Shown here: positions 44,293 to 53,878 of the stretch, piece after piece
How positions within the stretch are numbered: position 1 is the stretch's first letter
Layout: each line of letters opens with the position of its first letter
NCBI RefSeq assembly: GCF_000317835.1
Contig: NC_019789.1
Coordinates: 1-64,000, forward strand
Origin: Deinococcus peraridilitoris DSM 19664
GTDB lineage: Bacteria > Deinococcota > Deinococci > Deinococcales > Deinococcaceae
DNA: 64,000 nt
Direction: 5' to 3'
The notes under the pieces: model-generated
Seen by the model: only the letters and a program-made list of their open reading frames with translations
Told to the model about the DNA's origin: nothing
Database searches by the model: none
Program-made: the position numbers and the translations under genes

Positions 44293-44309
44293 GAAGAAGA
44301 CACGGACCA

Positions 44310-44590
44310 TCTGTTCGGAAGCGAGGTACTTTTCGAACAGACGGTCCATGTTGAAGGTGAACGTCTGGGCGGGCAGGTCACCCACGTCTTGCAGCGGGCC
44401 GAGACCATCGAGTACCAGCCACGCGAGGTCCAGGGCGGGTTGGTAGCGGGAATGCAGGCGGTTTAGCTTGAAGTCGGGGGTTCGTGCAAGACGCTGGTTG
44501 AGTGGGGTGACGCCCGCGTCGAGCAGCAAAGAGCGCAGCAGGGCCAGCCAGGCGAAACACGCCCACGAATTGCGCGGTCGTGAGACGCGG
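44310..44590 (-). pseudogene. McrC-like restriction-subunit remnant
   Basis: The minus frame reads LLLDAGVTPLNQRLARTPDF, KLNRLHSRYQPALDLAWLVL and FTFNMDRLFEKYLASE. The N-R-L-x3-Y-x-PAL and F-F-MDRLFE-Y pattern is that of McrC proteins of McrBC-type restriction systems. Sequence on either side is not coding for the rest and no McrB is nearby, so it is a fragment. Confidence 0.5.
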
Positions 44591-44790
44591 TCCAAGTGGC
44601 GCGTCCTCAACGGTGAGGGCGCCGGGAACGCGCTGGTTCAGTTGGGATTGGAATTGTACGGTCGCTATGTCGGCGAGTGCATCGCGGTTCGGCTGGGCCG
44701 AGGGGCAGAGGGGGTACCGGGTGGTGCGTGTGGAAGGGTGAGCTTCTGCGCGCATCATTCGCTCCTCAGCTCGGGTGGTGAGGACTGGAA

Positions 44791-45090
44791 GTGATCGAAG
44801 TAAGTGAAGAAATTCACTTTGCGGTTGATAGCACCTTCCTTAAACCACCCCAGGTAGAGAGCGGAGATCATGCGAAACCCGACAGGCCGCTCGGTGGTCC
44901 CTTCACCGGCCACACGACGCGGAAAAGCAATGTCACGCGCGTCAGTGAAGCGGAGAGCGTGAAACTCGAACTAGACCAGCTTGCCGGTCTGCTGGCGCGC
45001 AGCCGTAATCGCTTCGCGTTGATCGGTCCGTACCCGCAGATGCTGCAGAACGTTATTACTGCGGCGCAGAAACTCGCCAAGCTGGAGTGA
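44791..45090 (+). CDS. Hypothetical protein, uncertain
   Basis: A 99-residue frame from GTG 44791. The C-terminal half (SVKLELDQLAGLLARSRNRF, PQMLQNVITAAQKLAKLE) looks like a plausible helical protein, and a GGAAG lies just upstream of the start. An overlapping minus frame (44971-45207) also has protein-like stretches, so which strand is coding is not settled. Confidence 0.3.
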   Translation: MIEVSEEIHFAVDSTFLKPPQVESGDHAKPDRPLGGPFTGHTTRKSNVTRVSEAESVKLELDQLAGLLARSRNRFALIGPYPQMLQNVITAAQKLAKLE

Positions 45091-45313
45091 AGTCGTCCTC
45101 GCGAGCACCGCCCGCAGGGTGGTATTGCTCACTTCTCGGTGCGCGAGCGATTGAGGCGAGCGGCGCCTGGGCAGATGTCTATTCGATTTCTTCGGTCCGC
45201 ACTTCATTCGTCCTCAACGTCACTTGAGCTTCATGCAGGATGAGACGCTGTTTCTGCTGGTCTGGCTCGACGCTACTGAACAGCCACTCGCTTTTTCTAT
45301 CTTCCCGGGATTG

Positions 45314-46099
45314 TCAGGTAGGCAGGGAAGTAACGGGCCTTGTTTCATTCGTTTCGAGCGGTGCTCCGTGAAGCAGCTGCTCCAGACCCGTCACGTCCAC
45401 CAGGTATCGTCCCCGCGTGCCATGGAGCAAATTCTGCTCGCGCAACTGGCTGATCACCTCGGTGGTCGTGACGCGGGTCGTGTTCGCCAGACCGGCAATG
45501 TCCGCCTGACTCACGCCCAGGCGCAGCCGGTACAGGCCGCTGTGTCCGGGAGTGCCGAAACGCCGGGCGAGATCCACGAAGGTCCACGCCACGCGAGTGG
45601 TGGCGCAGTGTGCTGTTTCGCGCAGTCGCTGTTGCAGGTCCGCGTTGTGTTTAGCGAGCACCGCCGCGAATCTCAGTATCGCCTCGGGTACGCAGGCCAC
45701 CATTTCCAGAAACTTTTCATGGGTGATGAGGCACATCAGCGTGTCACTGAGGCAAAGCGCGTCCGCTTCGCAGCACGTCGCGTCGATCAGGTAGTTCTCG
45801 CCGATGATGTCCCCCGGTCCGCAGAGCAGCAGCGTCTGGTCTTCGCCATTCCCGTCGCACACGCTCAGCTTCACCAGTCCCTGCAGGATGATGCGCACGT
45901 GTTGCGCCGGGTCGCCTCGCCGAAACACGTATTCGCCGCGTTTGAACGGCTGGGGTGGGCAGATGGTGTGGACCAGCTGACGGTTCTCGCCCGACAGGGG
46001 TTCACCCCAGTTGGGCTGGATGACCGTCCAGACATGAGGGGCCCGTGCAGCCTGCGCGCTCGTGGCGAGCAGTGTGAGCAGCTTCTCATTGACGTTCAT
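45314..46099 (-). CDS. Crp/Fnr-family transcription regulator (1)
   Basis: 261 residues. Cyclic-nucleotide-binding-type beta-roll (QPFKRGEYVFRRGDPAQHVR, GPGDIIGENYLI), long dimer helix and a C-terminal winged HTH (LGVSQADIAGLANTTRVTTT, EVISQLREQNLLHGTRG). Cys residues (CCEAD, CL, MC, HC) are frequent in the sensor half, but no N-terminal Fe-S Cys cluster of the Fnr type is seen. A similar HTH occurs as a fragment at 59430-59642. Confidence 0.87.
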   Translation of the reverse strand: MNVNEKLLTLLATSAQAARAPHVWTVIQPNWGEPLSGENRQLVHTICPPQPFKRGEYVFRRGDPAQHVRIILQGLVKLSVCDGNGEDQTLLLCGPGDIIGENYLIDATCCEADALCLSDTLMCLITHEKFLEMVACVPEAILRFAAVLAKHNADLQQRLRETAHCATTRVAWTFVDLARRFGTPGHSGLYRLRLGVSQADIAGLANTTRVTTTEVISQLREQNLLHGTRGRYLVDVTGLEQLLHGAPLETNETRPVTSLPT

Positions 46100-46171
46100 G
46101 ATGACTTTATTGTATGCGCGGCCGGGTCGGTGAGTCTGATCGGCTTCTCAGTCCGGAATGCCTCAGTACGC

Positions 46172-46906
46172 TCAGGAGCGCCGTTTGCTCAAGGCCGTTT
46201 CCCTCGTGATGGCGGTCCTTGACTGCCCTTGTGGCAGGGCAGCGAGACCTTTCACGTCGACCTGGTATTGGCCTCGCGTGCCCTGGATCAGTCCTAACTG
46301 GCGCAGATTGGAGATGACTTCTGTGACGCTGACGCGCGTGGCGTTCACGCGGGCAGCGAGCTCGTCATGGTAAAGGCTGCGCTCCAGCGTCACCCAGGCG
46401 CCGCCCGCGTCCCGTCCGAACCGCTGCGCTTCCTCGAGCAACGCGTGCACAACGCGAGCCTGCAGGGGGTAGGCAGTGACTCCCAGACGGTCGTGACAGG
46501 ACGCGAGGTGACTGGCGAGCACTTCCGTGAAGCTGAGGACGACGCGTGGCGCGCGAAAGGCGAGTTGCAGGTAGTCGTCTCGGGTGATGGGACAGGTGAC
46601 GGCGCGGTCACTGGTGACGATGGCCTCCGCGCGGTAGCGGGCGTTGGCGCTGAGGAAGGATTCACCGACGAAGTCGTTTTCGCCGAGGGTCGCGAGAACG
46701 TGCTGCTGCATGTCGGCGCCTATCATGCAGAGCTTCACGTGACCTTCCAGGATGATATGCAGGTGTGTGGCCTGCTCGCCTTGACGGTACAGGACGTCAC
46801 CAGCCTGGTAGGTGTGGTAGGGGCAGATCTGCTGAAGGGTGTTGACGTCCTCGGGTCGCAGGCGCAGGAGCAGGTCGGTGTCCCGCACGAACCATGCGCT
46901 GTTCAT
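46172..46906 (-). CDS. Crp/Fnr-family transcription regulator (2)
   Basis: 244 residues from the ATG at 46906 (MNSAWFVRDTDLLLRLRPED). Beta-roll YQAGDVLYRQGEQATHLHII, GENDFVGESFLS and C-terminal HTH YHDELAARVNATRVSVTEVI, SNLRQLGLIQGTRGQYQV. The open frame extends to 47206, but that part is Thr/Ala-rich and unconserved-looking; ATG 46933 is an alternative. It lies in tandem with the first regulator, and its upstream region faces the beta-propeller gene. Confidence 0.85.
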   Translation of the reverse strand: MNSAWFVRDTDLLLRLRPEDVNTLQQICPYHTYQAGDVLYRQGEQATHLHIILEGHVKLCMIGADMQQHVLATLGENDFVGESFLSANARYRAEAIVTSDRAVTCPITRDDYLQLAFRAPRVVLSFTEVLASHLASCHDRLGVTAYPLQARVVHALLEEAQRFGRDAGGAWVTLERSLYHDELAARVNATRVSVTEVISNLRQLGLIQGTRGQYQVDVKGLAALPQGQSRTAITRETALSKRRS

Positions 46907-47243
46907 TCTTTTGGTTGTAGCAGATGCGGGCATGCAGAACTGCGGAGTCGCAGTCTGCCCAGAGTTTTGGCTCACGGCGCTTTCATCTGCTTTACGTGCA
47001 GTCGTGGTCACTGCTGTCGTATTCGCATGTTGCCAGGCTGACGCTTTCTCATCGGTCTTTGAGGCTCTCTTATATCTCAGTGTGATGTCTCCCAGGCGAC
47101 ACAACAGCGCCATCTCTACGCACACGCTAAAGGTGGACAAACCCGCCAGCCGCTCCTCGCCATTGACCTCACGCACGCTGACCCCGCAGCAGGCCCAGGA
47201 GCACACCGGGTAAGCTTCTCACCCAAGTCGACGGAGGATGACC
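46907..47243. other. Divergent intergenic region
   Basis: About 340 bases between the second Crp/Fnr gene and the lipoprotein gene. No Crp-like TGTGA-N6-TCACA palindrome was found. Nothing else is recognised apart from the GGAGG before 47244. Confidence 0.35.
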
Positions 47244-48764
47244 ATGACCAGAACGAACGCCCTGCTCCTCAGCTGGAGTCTGCTGACCGGCGCCGCACTC
47301 ACCGGCTGCGCTCCCGCGAAAACCGAGCCTGCAACCGTCTTCAGCGTCCCGCAGGGATACAAAGTCGAGAAAGTCGTCGGCAACCTCACGTACCCCACCG
47401 CGCTCACCTGGGACAACACCGGCAAGATGTACGTCGCGGAAGCTGGCGGTGGCCTCAACCCCGAACAACTCGCCCCCTCCCGAATCCTGCGGGTCGAAGC
47501 CGGCAAAACCACGCCGGTCGTGACGCTCAGCGATCAAGGCGTCTTCGCGTCCGTCGTGGGCCTGACCTTTCACAATGGAGCCTTCTACTTCACGCACCGC
47601 GCGCAGGGTGACCTGACCGGCGCCGTCTCCAAAGCCACCATGGACGGAGCGGTGACCCAGGTCTTCAAAGGCATCATCGACAGTCAGGCGGAACACCAGA
47701 TCAATGACATCAAAGTCGGTCCGGACGGAAGGATGTACGTGGCGGTCGGCCTCGCCGGGAACGCCGGTGTCATCGACGCCAGCGTCGCCCCGTGGGTCAT
47801 GGCGAACCCGACCCTGCGCCCCACAGCCTGCCAGGACATCGTGCTGACAGGCCGGAACTTCAGGACTCCGGACTTCCGCACCAAAGACAACCCCGACGAC
47901 ATGGTTATGACCGGCGCGTACGTGCCTTTTGGCACTGAAACCACCCCCGGCCAGGTCATCAAAGGCACCAACAAATGCGGCGGCTCCATCCTGGTCTTCG
48001 ATCCCAACAACGCCGAAGCGACCCTCACCCCGTATGCCTGGGGCTTTCGCAATCTGATCGGCATCGCCTGGAACAAAACTACCGGGGACATGTACGCCGC
48101 TCAGAACGGGTACGACATTCGTGGCGCACGACCCGTCCAGGATGAATTCGACCCCACGTACCGCGTGAAGCCCGGCGCCTGGTACGGCGTGCCGGACTTC
48201 TCCGCAGCGCTCGAACCCCTCACCGACCCCAGGTTCGAAGTGGACGACAAATTCCAGGCAGAAGTCTTCATTGGCGGCGTCTCGCAAGGCAAGAACCTCG
48301 GGTTCTTGATTGATCATGCCGCGAGCGGTCTGACCGCGCCCGACAAGAACCTGCTGCTCGGCAAGCACCCCTTCAACTCCTCACCCTCGCTGCTCGACGT
48401 CGCGCCCGCTTCCTGGAACGAGTTCGCCGGGCACGTCTTTGTTGCGGAATGGGGGGACCTCACCCCACCCACCAACCCGCTGCGAGACCAGCCTGCCGGC
48501 TTCCGCATCGCGCGCGTGGATCCCTCCACCGGTCACGTCACGCCTTTCGTGAGCAACCAGAAAGCCGGACCTGCGTCCGTTCAGAATGCCGAAGGACGAG
48601 GCCTCGAACGCCCCTTTGACGTGAAGTTCGGCCCGGACGGCGCAATGTACATCGTGGACTACGGTGTCGTGACCATCGACATGAGCCTGACCGAGAAAGG
48701 CAAACCCCCCTACAGCTACAAGGCCGGCACAGGGGTCATCTGGAAAGTCACCAAGACCAAATAA
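47244..48764 (+). CDS. Beta-propeller lipoprotein, sugar-dehydrogenase-like
   Basis: 506 residues. Lipoprotein signal (MTRTNALLLSWSLLTGAALT, lipobox LTGC) followed by six-bladed-propeller repeats: YPTALTWDNTGKMYVAEAGG, INDIKVGPDGRMYVAVGLAG, YAWGFRNLIGIAWNKTTGDM, VKFGPDGAMYIVDYG. This resembles PQQ-type glucose/sorbosone dehydrogenases, but a PQQ site cannot be verified. I chose ATG 47244, six bases after GGAGG, over 47238. Acts outside the cytoplasmic membrane. Confidence 0.8.
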   Translation: MTRTNALLLSWSLLTGAALTGCAPAKTEPATVFSVPQGYKVEKVVGNLTYPTALTWDNTGKMYVAEAGGGLNPEQLAPSRILRVEAGKTTPVVTLSDQGVFASVVGLTFHNGAFYFTHRAQGDLTGAVSKATMDGAVTQVFKGIIDSQAEHQINDIKVGPDGRMYVAVGLAGNAGVIDASVAPWVMANPTLRPTACQDIVLTGRNFRTPDFRTKDNPDDMVMTGAYVPFGTETTPGQVIKGTNKCGGSILVFDPNNAEATLTPYAWGFRNLIGIAWNKTTGDMYAAQNGYDIRGARPVQDEFDPTYRVKPGAWYGVPDFSAALEPLTDPRFEVDDKFQAEVFIGGVSQGKNLGFLIDHAASGLTAPDKNLLLGKHPFNSSPSLLDVAPASWNEFAGHVFVAEWGDLTPPTNPLRDQPAGFRIARVDPSTGHVTPFVSNQKAGPASVQNAEGRGLERPFDVKFGPDGAMYIVDYGVVTIDMSLTEKGKPPYSYKAGTGVIWKVTKTK

Positions 48765-48958
48765 CCAGAGACGGGATCCGTTCGCCATCCTTCGTGAATT
48801 CACTGTACCCGGTGGCCAGTTCCGCGAGTGAATTCGGCCTCCGGGCTGCATGGTGCCAGCAGACGTCAGGTTAGGCGGAGCATGCCGTGACGAGCGAAGC
48901 AGGCGAGCCAGGATCTGCTCGAACACACTGCAAGCCGCAGACGGAGTGAACCCGACCT

Positions 48959-48982
48959 GCTTCACGCGGATACGCGTGAAGC
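48959..48982. repeat. Perfect inverted repeat upstream of 49016
   Basis: GCTTCACGCG-GATA-CGCGTGAAGC, a 10-4-10 stem, 34 bases before the ATG. It could be an operator or the terminator of the propeller gene. Confidence 0.5.
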
Positions 48983-49015
48983 GACTGCACACTCATAGGG
49001 ATCTCAGGAGGACGC

Positions 49016-49479
49016 ATGAACACCAAACAGGCCATGACATCAGGGCTGAAAGGCGCTGCGGCAATCGGCGCGTGGGCGATGATGCACCGCCTGGGCGTCA
49101 GTCGTTTGAGCATGCCCACCTACGAAGGCAGCATGCTGACTGGAACGACACAAGGAATGAGTACCAAGGCGGCCGGGATGGGCATGCACCTGCTGCTGTC
49201 CGCGTTGATCGCCATCCCGTACGCGAAAGCACTGGACCAGGAAGCCGTGCCGCGCCCCATTGAAACGGGACTGAAGTTGGGACTCCTGCACTGGCTGATC
49301 GGGGGAATGATGCTGCCCGGGATGGACGCGATGAACGGGTGTGTCAAGCGCGGCCAGGTGCCAGCCCTCAAGGTCTTCGCGGGCGGGTACGGCCAGGGGC
49401 GGTGCTGATGTTCCTGATCGGCCACCTGCTGTTCGGGATGGTGCTGGGCTGGTTGTACGCGTTTCCCGGTGCGGGATGA
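49016..49479 (+). pseudogene. Frameshifted paralogue of the membrane protein at 20-484
   Basis: The frame MNTKQAMTSGLKGAAAIGAW runs to 49408 and ends GGYGQGRC. Shifting one base at the GGGGCGG run (49397-49402) restores LMFLIGHLLFGMVLGWLYAF, which aligns with the last helix of the 20-484 protein. A G is probably missing from the homopolymer. AGGAGG precedes the ATG. It may be a true mutation or a sequencing slip. Confidence 0.7.
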
Positions 49480-49715
49480 GCACCGCGCCTTCTTCCTGAT
49501 GATGGCAGGCCAATTCCAGAAGGAGGGAGTGACCTGAGCGATGGATGAAGTGCGCGTGTCGCCTGCCCGACACGCAGCCAGACGGCAGCGGTTCAGGATA
49601 AAGACGAACGACGGCTCAGCATCTCACCGCACGAAAGGAGGTGACGGTCGCAGACCATGCTCAGCAGGAAGAGAGCCAACAACGCCAACCGGAAGGTTGA
49701 TGGAAGGAGAACGTC

Positions 49716-50198
49716 ATGGAACGCCACCAAACCACAAGCGGACTCAAGCTGAACGTCAAGGCCGCGGTGATCGCCGGGCTGATCGCCGGCGCGATCTTCA
49801 TGGTCCTCGAAATGCTCCTCGTCGCGACCGTGGGTGGCGGGAGCGCCTGGGGACCACCCCGCATGATCGCGGCGATCGCGCTGGGCCAAGGTGTCCTCCC
49901 ACCTCCCGCCACCTTCGATTTCGGCATTGTGATGACGGCGATGGGCGTACATTTCCTCCTCTCGGTGGTGTTCGCACTGGTGCTGGCCTGGGTCATCGAG
50001 CGGATGAGTGCCGGCGCGGCCCTCCTCGTCGGCGCCGTGTTCGGATTGCTGCTGTACCTGGTGAACTTCTACGGCATGACCGCCGTGTTCCCCTGGTTCG
50101 CCATGGCCCGCAACTGGATTTCCATTTTCTCACATGTCGTATTCGGCGTGATCGCTGCATGGGCGTACCAGTCCAGCCTGAGGCGCAACTCCTACTGA
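49716..50198 (+). CDS. Small four-TM membrane protein
   Basis: 160 residues with four TM helices: AAVIAGLIAGAIFMVLEMLL, MGVHFLLSVVFALVLAWVIE, AALLVGAVFGLLLYLVNFYG, IFSHVVFGVIAAWAYQSSL. GGAAGGAGA precedes the ATG. The Gly-rich first helix and the final HxVFGV-AWAY resemble the DUF1440-like proteins nearby. Function unknown. Confidence 0.75.
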   Translation: MERHQTTSGLKLNVKAAVIAGLIAGAIFMVLEMLLVATVGGGSAWGPPRMIAAIALGQGVLPPPATFDFGIVMTAMGVHFLLSVVFALVLAWVIERMSAGAALLVGAVFGLLLYLVNFYGMTAVFPWFAMARNWISIFSHVVFGVIAAWAYQSSLRRNSY

Positions 50199-50319
50199 GT
50201 GCCGGGGACGCTCGTTCCAGCGACAACCTCTTGAGGTGCGGCCTTCAGCCGCGAGCGCCGCGCCCTTCCAGTCGAGCGTAACCTTCCCCCGTTTTCGGCG
50301 TGACCGTACCGGAGGCCTC

Positions 50320-50820
50320 GTGAGCACCGCCAAAAGTCGCCCTGCGCTTCACCAACCCCGGTATACGGCCGGTCTGTTGGCATCGCTCAGCGCGGAAACG
50401 GCGTTCATCCTCATTAACGCGCTCGCGTCAGCACTCCAGGGGAACAGCCCGTGGATGGTCGTCCGCGTACCCGCGGTGTTCATGGTGGGTCCGGACGCGC
50501 TGGAACCCGCAGGGTTCGCTGGCAACGACGTATTGCTGGGGTTATTTCTGCACCTCGTGATGTCCGCGGCGGTCGGTTTGGTCTTCGCCTGGCTCTCCGC
50601 GCACCTGACCATTTCACCCGTGGCGCTGGGCCTCGTCACCGCCGCGGTGCTGTTCTTCTTCGGATTCTGGTTGCTGCCCACCCTCTTCCCACTCTGGTTG
50701 TCGCCATTCGCGTTGTCACCCAAGGGAATGCTGGTGCAGACGGCGACGCACGTCGTGTACGGCGTGGTGTTCGGTGCCGCCTACCGGCAACTCAGCACGC
50801 CACGAGCACACCCCGGGTAA
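50320..50820 (+). CDS. Small membrane protein, YagU-like topology
   Basis: 166 residues with about four TM helices (FLHLVMSAAVGLVFAWLSAH, ALGLVTAAVLFFFGFWLLPT, THVVYGVVFGAAYRQL). I chose GTG 50320 because GGAGG lies 4 bases before it; the frame opens earlier at 50236 in unrelated DNA. Function unknown. Confidence 0.7.
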   Translation: MSTAKSRPALHQPRYTAGLLASLSAETAFILINALASALQGNSPWMVVRVPAVFMVGPDALEPAGFAGNDVLLGLFLHLVMSAAVGLVFAWLSAHLTISPVALGLVTAAVLFFFGFWLLPTLFPLWLSPFALSPKGMLVQTATHVVYGVVFGAAYRQLSTPRAHPG

Positions 50821-50945
50821 CGCGCCACCTTCCGGACAACCCGGACGAACCCGGACGCTTCACCAGCAGAGCAACGCGCTTTTGATTCAGTACGCGCTGT
50901 CCGGGGCGCTCCGCGCATTCCCATCACCTCAACAGGAGGAACACC

Positions 50946-52739
50946 ATGACCAAGACCACCGCGGATTTCATGCTGCAACGCCTCGCCGAGTGGGATGTGC
51001 GTCGCATCTACGGCTTTCCAGGTGACGGCATCAACGGGATTCTCGGCGCGCTCGACCGTGCCGGCGATCAGTTCGAGTTCGTGCAGGCACGGCACGAGGA
51101 GGAAGCAGCGTTCATGGCGTGCGCGCACGCGAAATTCACCGGCGAGGTCGGGGTGTGCCTCGCGACCAGCGGACCGGGCGCGATTCACCTGCTCAACGGT
51201 TTGTACGACGCGAAACTCGACCACCAGCCGGTCGTGGCGATCGTCGGGCAGCAGGCTCGCAGCGCGCTCGGAGGAGAGTACCAGCAGGAAGTGGACCTGG
51301 TCTCCCTGTTCAAGGACGTCGCGCACGAGTACGTGCAGCAGGCCGCTTCACCCGCGCAGATGCGGCACCTGGTGGACCGCGCGATGCGCATCGCCAGCGC
51401 GGAACGCACGGTCACTTGCATCATCATCCCGAATGACGTGCAGGAAGAAGACGCGGTGGAGACGCCGCCACGCAAGCACGGCACCATCCATTCGGGCGTC
51501 GGGTACTCCGCGCCGCGGGTCATTCCCATGGACTTCGACCTCGACCGCGCCGCGGACGTGCTGAACTCCGGGGAGCGCGTCGCGATGCTCGTTGGGGCCG
51601 GCGCGTTGAACGCCGCGGAGGAAGTCATTGAAGTGGCGGAACTGCTGGGCGCGGGCGTCGCGAAGGCCCTGCTCGGCAAAGCCGCCCTGCCGGACGACCT
51701 GCCGTTCGTGACGGGCTCCATCGGCCTGCTGGGCACCAAACCCAGCTGGGACATGATGATGGAGTGCGACACCCTCTTGATGGTCGGGTCGCGCTTCCCG
51801 TACTCCGAGTTCCTGCCCGAAGAAGGGCAGGCGCGTGGCGTGCAGATCGACCTCGACGCGAAAATGCTTTCCATCCGCTATCCGATGGAAGTGAACCTCA
51901 CCGGAGACAGCGCGGAGACGCTACGCGCCCTGATTCCCCGCCTGAAACGCAAAGCGGACCGCGCTTGGCGTGAACGCATCGAAGCGAACGTGCGTGACTG
52001 GTGGGAGGTGCTCGAAGCGCGCGCCATGCAAAACGCAAATCCCATCAACCCGCAAAGGGTGTTCTGGGAACTATCAAAGCAACTTCCCGATCACTGCATC
52101 ATCGCCGCCGACTCCGGGTCGAGCGCCAACTGGTTCGCGCGTGACCTCAAGATCCGCCACGGCATGCTGGCCTCCCTCTCCGGGAACCTCGCGACCATGT
52201 GCCCCGGCGTGCCCTACGCGACCGCCGCGAAGTTCGCCTACCCCGAACGCGCGGTGATCGCCTGCGTAGGAGACGGCGCGATGCAGATGCTGGGCATCAA
52301 CGGTTTGATCACCATTTCGAAGTACTGGCGGGAGTGGCGTGACCCACGCCTGATTGTGATGGTCTTGCATAACGGAGACCTGAACCAGGTGACGTGGGAG
52401 ATGCGCGCGATGGAAGGCAACCCAAAATTCGAGGCGTCGCAGAATGTCCCGGACTTCCCGTACGCCCGGTACGCGGAGATGCTGGGTTTGCGCGGCATTC
52501 GGGTGGATCACCCGGATCAGCTGGAGGACGCGTGGGCGCAGGCGTTCGCGTCGGACCGGCCGGTGGTGCTTGAAGCCATCACCGATCCGGAAGTACCGAC
52601 CCTCCCTCCGCACATCACGTTCGAGCAGGCCATGAACTTCATGTCCGCCGCCCGCGCAGGTGACCCGAACGCGGTGCACTTCGCGGTACAGACGGCCAAG
52701 GACGCCTTCGCGAACATTCTGCCCCGCGGCAAGGAGTGA
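50946..52739 (+). CDS. Thiamine-pyrophosphate enzyme, pyruvate-oxidase/acetolactate-synthase-like
   Basis: 597 residues with three domains: PYR (FPGDGINGILGALD, catalytic Glu in ARHEEEAAFMA, LATSGPGAIHLLNGLYDAKL), central (VAMLVGAGALNAAEE) and PP (GDGAMQMLGINGLITISKYW to LHNGDLNQVTWE, the GDG-x27-N metal/TPP motif). It resembles pyruvate oxidase or pyruvate dehydrogenase (quinone) more than acetolactate synthase, but the substrate is unproven. AGGAGG lies before the ATG. It is followed directly by the enolase-superfamily gene. Confidence 0.87.
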   Translation: MTKTTADFMLQRLAEWDVRRIYGFPGDGINGILGALDRAGDQFEFVQARHEEEAAFMACAHAKFTGEVGVCLATSGPGAIHLLNGLYDAKLDHQPVVAIVGQQARSALGGEYQQEVDLVSLFKDVAHEYVQQAASPAQMRHLVDRAMRIASAERTVTCIIIPNDVQEEDAVETPPRKHGTIHSGVGYSAPRVIPMDFDLDRAADVLNSGERVAMLVGAGALNAAEEVIEVAELLGAGVAKALLGKAALPDDLPFVTGSIGLLGTKPSWDMMMECDTLLMVGSRFPYSEFLPEEGQARGVQIDLDAKMLSIRYPMEVNLTGDSAETLRALIPRLKRKADRAWRERIEANVRDWWEVLEARAMQNANPINPQRVFWELSKQLPDHCIIAADSGSSANWFARDLKIRHGMLASLSGNLATMCPGVPYATAAKFAYPERAVIACVGDGAMQMLGINGLITISKYWREWRDPRLIVMVLHNGDLNQVTWEMRAMEGNPKFEASQNVPDFPYARYAEMLGLRGIRVDHPDQLEDAWAQAFASDRPVVLEAITDPEVPTLPPHITFEQAMNFMSAARAGDPNAVHFAVQTAKDAFANILPRGKE

Positions 52740-52744
52740 ATATC

Positions 52745-53875
52745 ATGTACTCAGGCACGGGCATCCACGAACTCCGCGTCTGCGTGTACGAGGTCCCGAC
52801 CGACGAACCCGAATCCGACGGGACCTTCGCGTGGGACTCGACGACGCTGGTGGTGGTCCGGGTCCGCTCCGGTGCGGTGTGGGGCCTGGGGTTCACCTAC
52901 GCGCCAGAGGCGGCGGCGAACCTGATTCGACATCACTTGTGCGAGGTGGTCCTGGCCCGTGACGCACTCGACGTTCCTGGTACGTGGCAGGCGATGCTGC
53001 GCCAGGTGCGCAACATCGGCCGGCCTGGCGTGGCGTCCATGGCGATGGCCGCGGTGGACACCGCCTTGTGGGACCTCAAGGCGCGCCTGCTGAACGTGCC
53101 ACTCGCGCAGCTGCTCGGACGCGCACAGGAGACAGTCGCCGTGTACGGAAGCGGCGGATTCACGTCATACAGCGAGGATCGCTTGCAACGACAGCTCGCT
53201 GGCTGGGTGGAACAGGGCCTCAAGCGAGTGAAAATCAAAATAGGCCGCAGTCCGAGTGAAGACCTGAGGCGCGTGCGACTGGCCCGTGACGCGATCGGGG
53301 AAGACACGGAACTGTTCGTGGACGCCAACGGTGCGTACGACCGCAAACAGGCGTTGCGGTTCGCGCAGGAATTCGCGCAGCTGGGCGTCACCTGGTTCGA
53401 GGAGCCGGTGTCGTCCGATGACCGGGAGGGTTTGCGGCTGCTCCGCGACCGCGCGCCTGCGGGCATGGACATCAGCGCGGGCGAGTATGGGTACAGCGTC
53501 TTCTACTTCCGGGACATGCTCGCCGCCGGTGCGGTGGACGTGCTTCAGGCCGACGTGACCCGAGTCGCGGGCATCACGGAATTCCTGCGGGTGGGGGCGC
53601 TCTGCTTTGCCCACAACACGCCGCTGTCCGCGCACACCGCGCCCGCCCTGAGCCTTCACGTGTGCACCGCACTTCCAGGCCTGCGGCACCTGGAGTACTT
53701 TCATGATCACGTCCGCATTGAGCAGCTGCTCTTCGACGGTGTACGAACACCGCTGGATGGCGCGCTGAGTCCGGATCTCTCGCAGCCCGGCCATGGGCTG
53801 AGCCTCAAGGAACGCCACGTGCGACGGTTCCTGGTGCATCAGCACGATGCCCATGCCGATTCGCCAAGGAGGTGA
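52745..53875 (+). CDS. Enolase-superfamily enzyme (mandelate racemase/muconate cycloisomerase type)
   Basis: 376 residues. The capping domain is followed by a TIM barrel with the base RVKIKIGRSP (K-x-K), metal ligands FVDANGAYD (Asp), WFEEPVS (Glu) and SAGEYGYS (Glu), and a His in LSAHTAPALS. This residue set fits acid-sugar dehydratases or racemases. ATG at 52745 with AAGGAG 9 bases upstream, five bases after the TPP gene. The substrate cannot be told. Confidence 0.82.
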   Translation: MYSGTGIHELRVCVYEVPTDEPESDGTFAWDSTTLVVVRVRSGAVWGLGFTYAPEAAANLIRHHLCEVVLARDALDVPGTWQAMLRQVRNIGRPGVASMAMAAVDTALWDLKARLLNVPLAQLLGRAQETVAVYGSGGFTSYSEDRLQRQLAGWVEQGLKRVKIKIGRSPSEDLRRVRLARDAIGEDTELFVDANGAYDRKQALRFAQEFAQLGVTWFEEPVSSDDREGLRLLRDRAPAGMDISAGEYGYSVFYFRDMLAAGAVDVLQADVTRVAGITEFLRVGALCFAHNTPLSAHTAPALSLHVCTALPGLRHLEYFHDHVRIEQLLFDGVRTPLDGALSPDLSQPGHGLSLKERHVRRFLVHQHDAHADSPRR

Positions 53876-53878
53876 TGG

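Noticed and set aside
44971..45207. Minus frame with a faint resemblance to mobilisation (MobC-like) proteins
   Set aside because: The similarity is limited to a short helix and the frame ends abruptly; it competes with a plus frame and neither is well supported.
50260..50290. CCTTCCAGTCGAG followed by TAACCT upstream of the 50320 gene, resembling half of the MerR-type operator
   Set aside because: The second half-site is missing, the spacing to the -10-like box is 7 bases too short and there is no -35, so it would not work as a MerR promoter.
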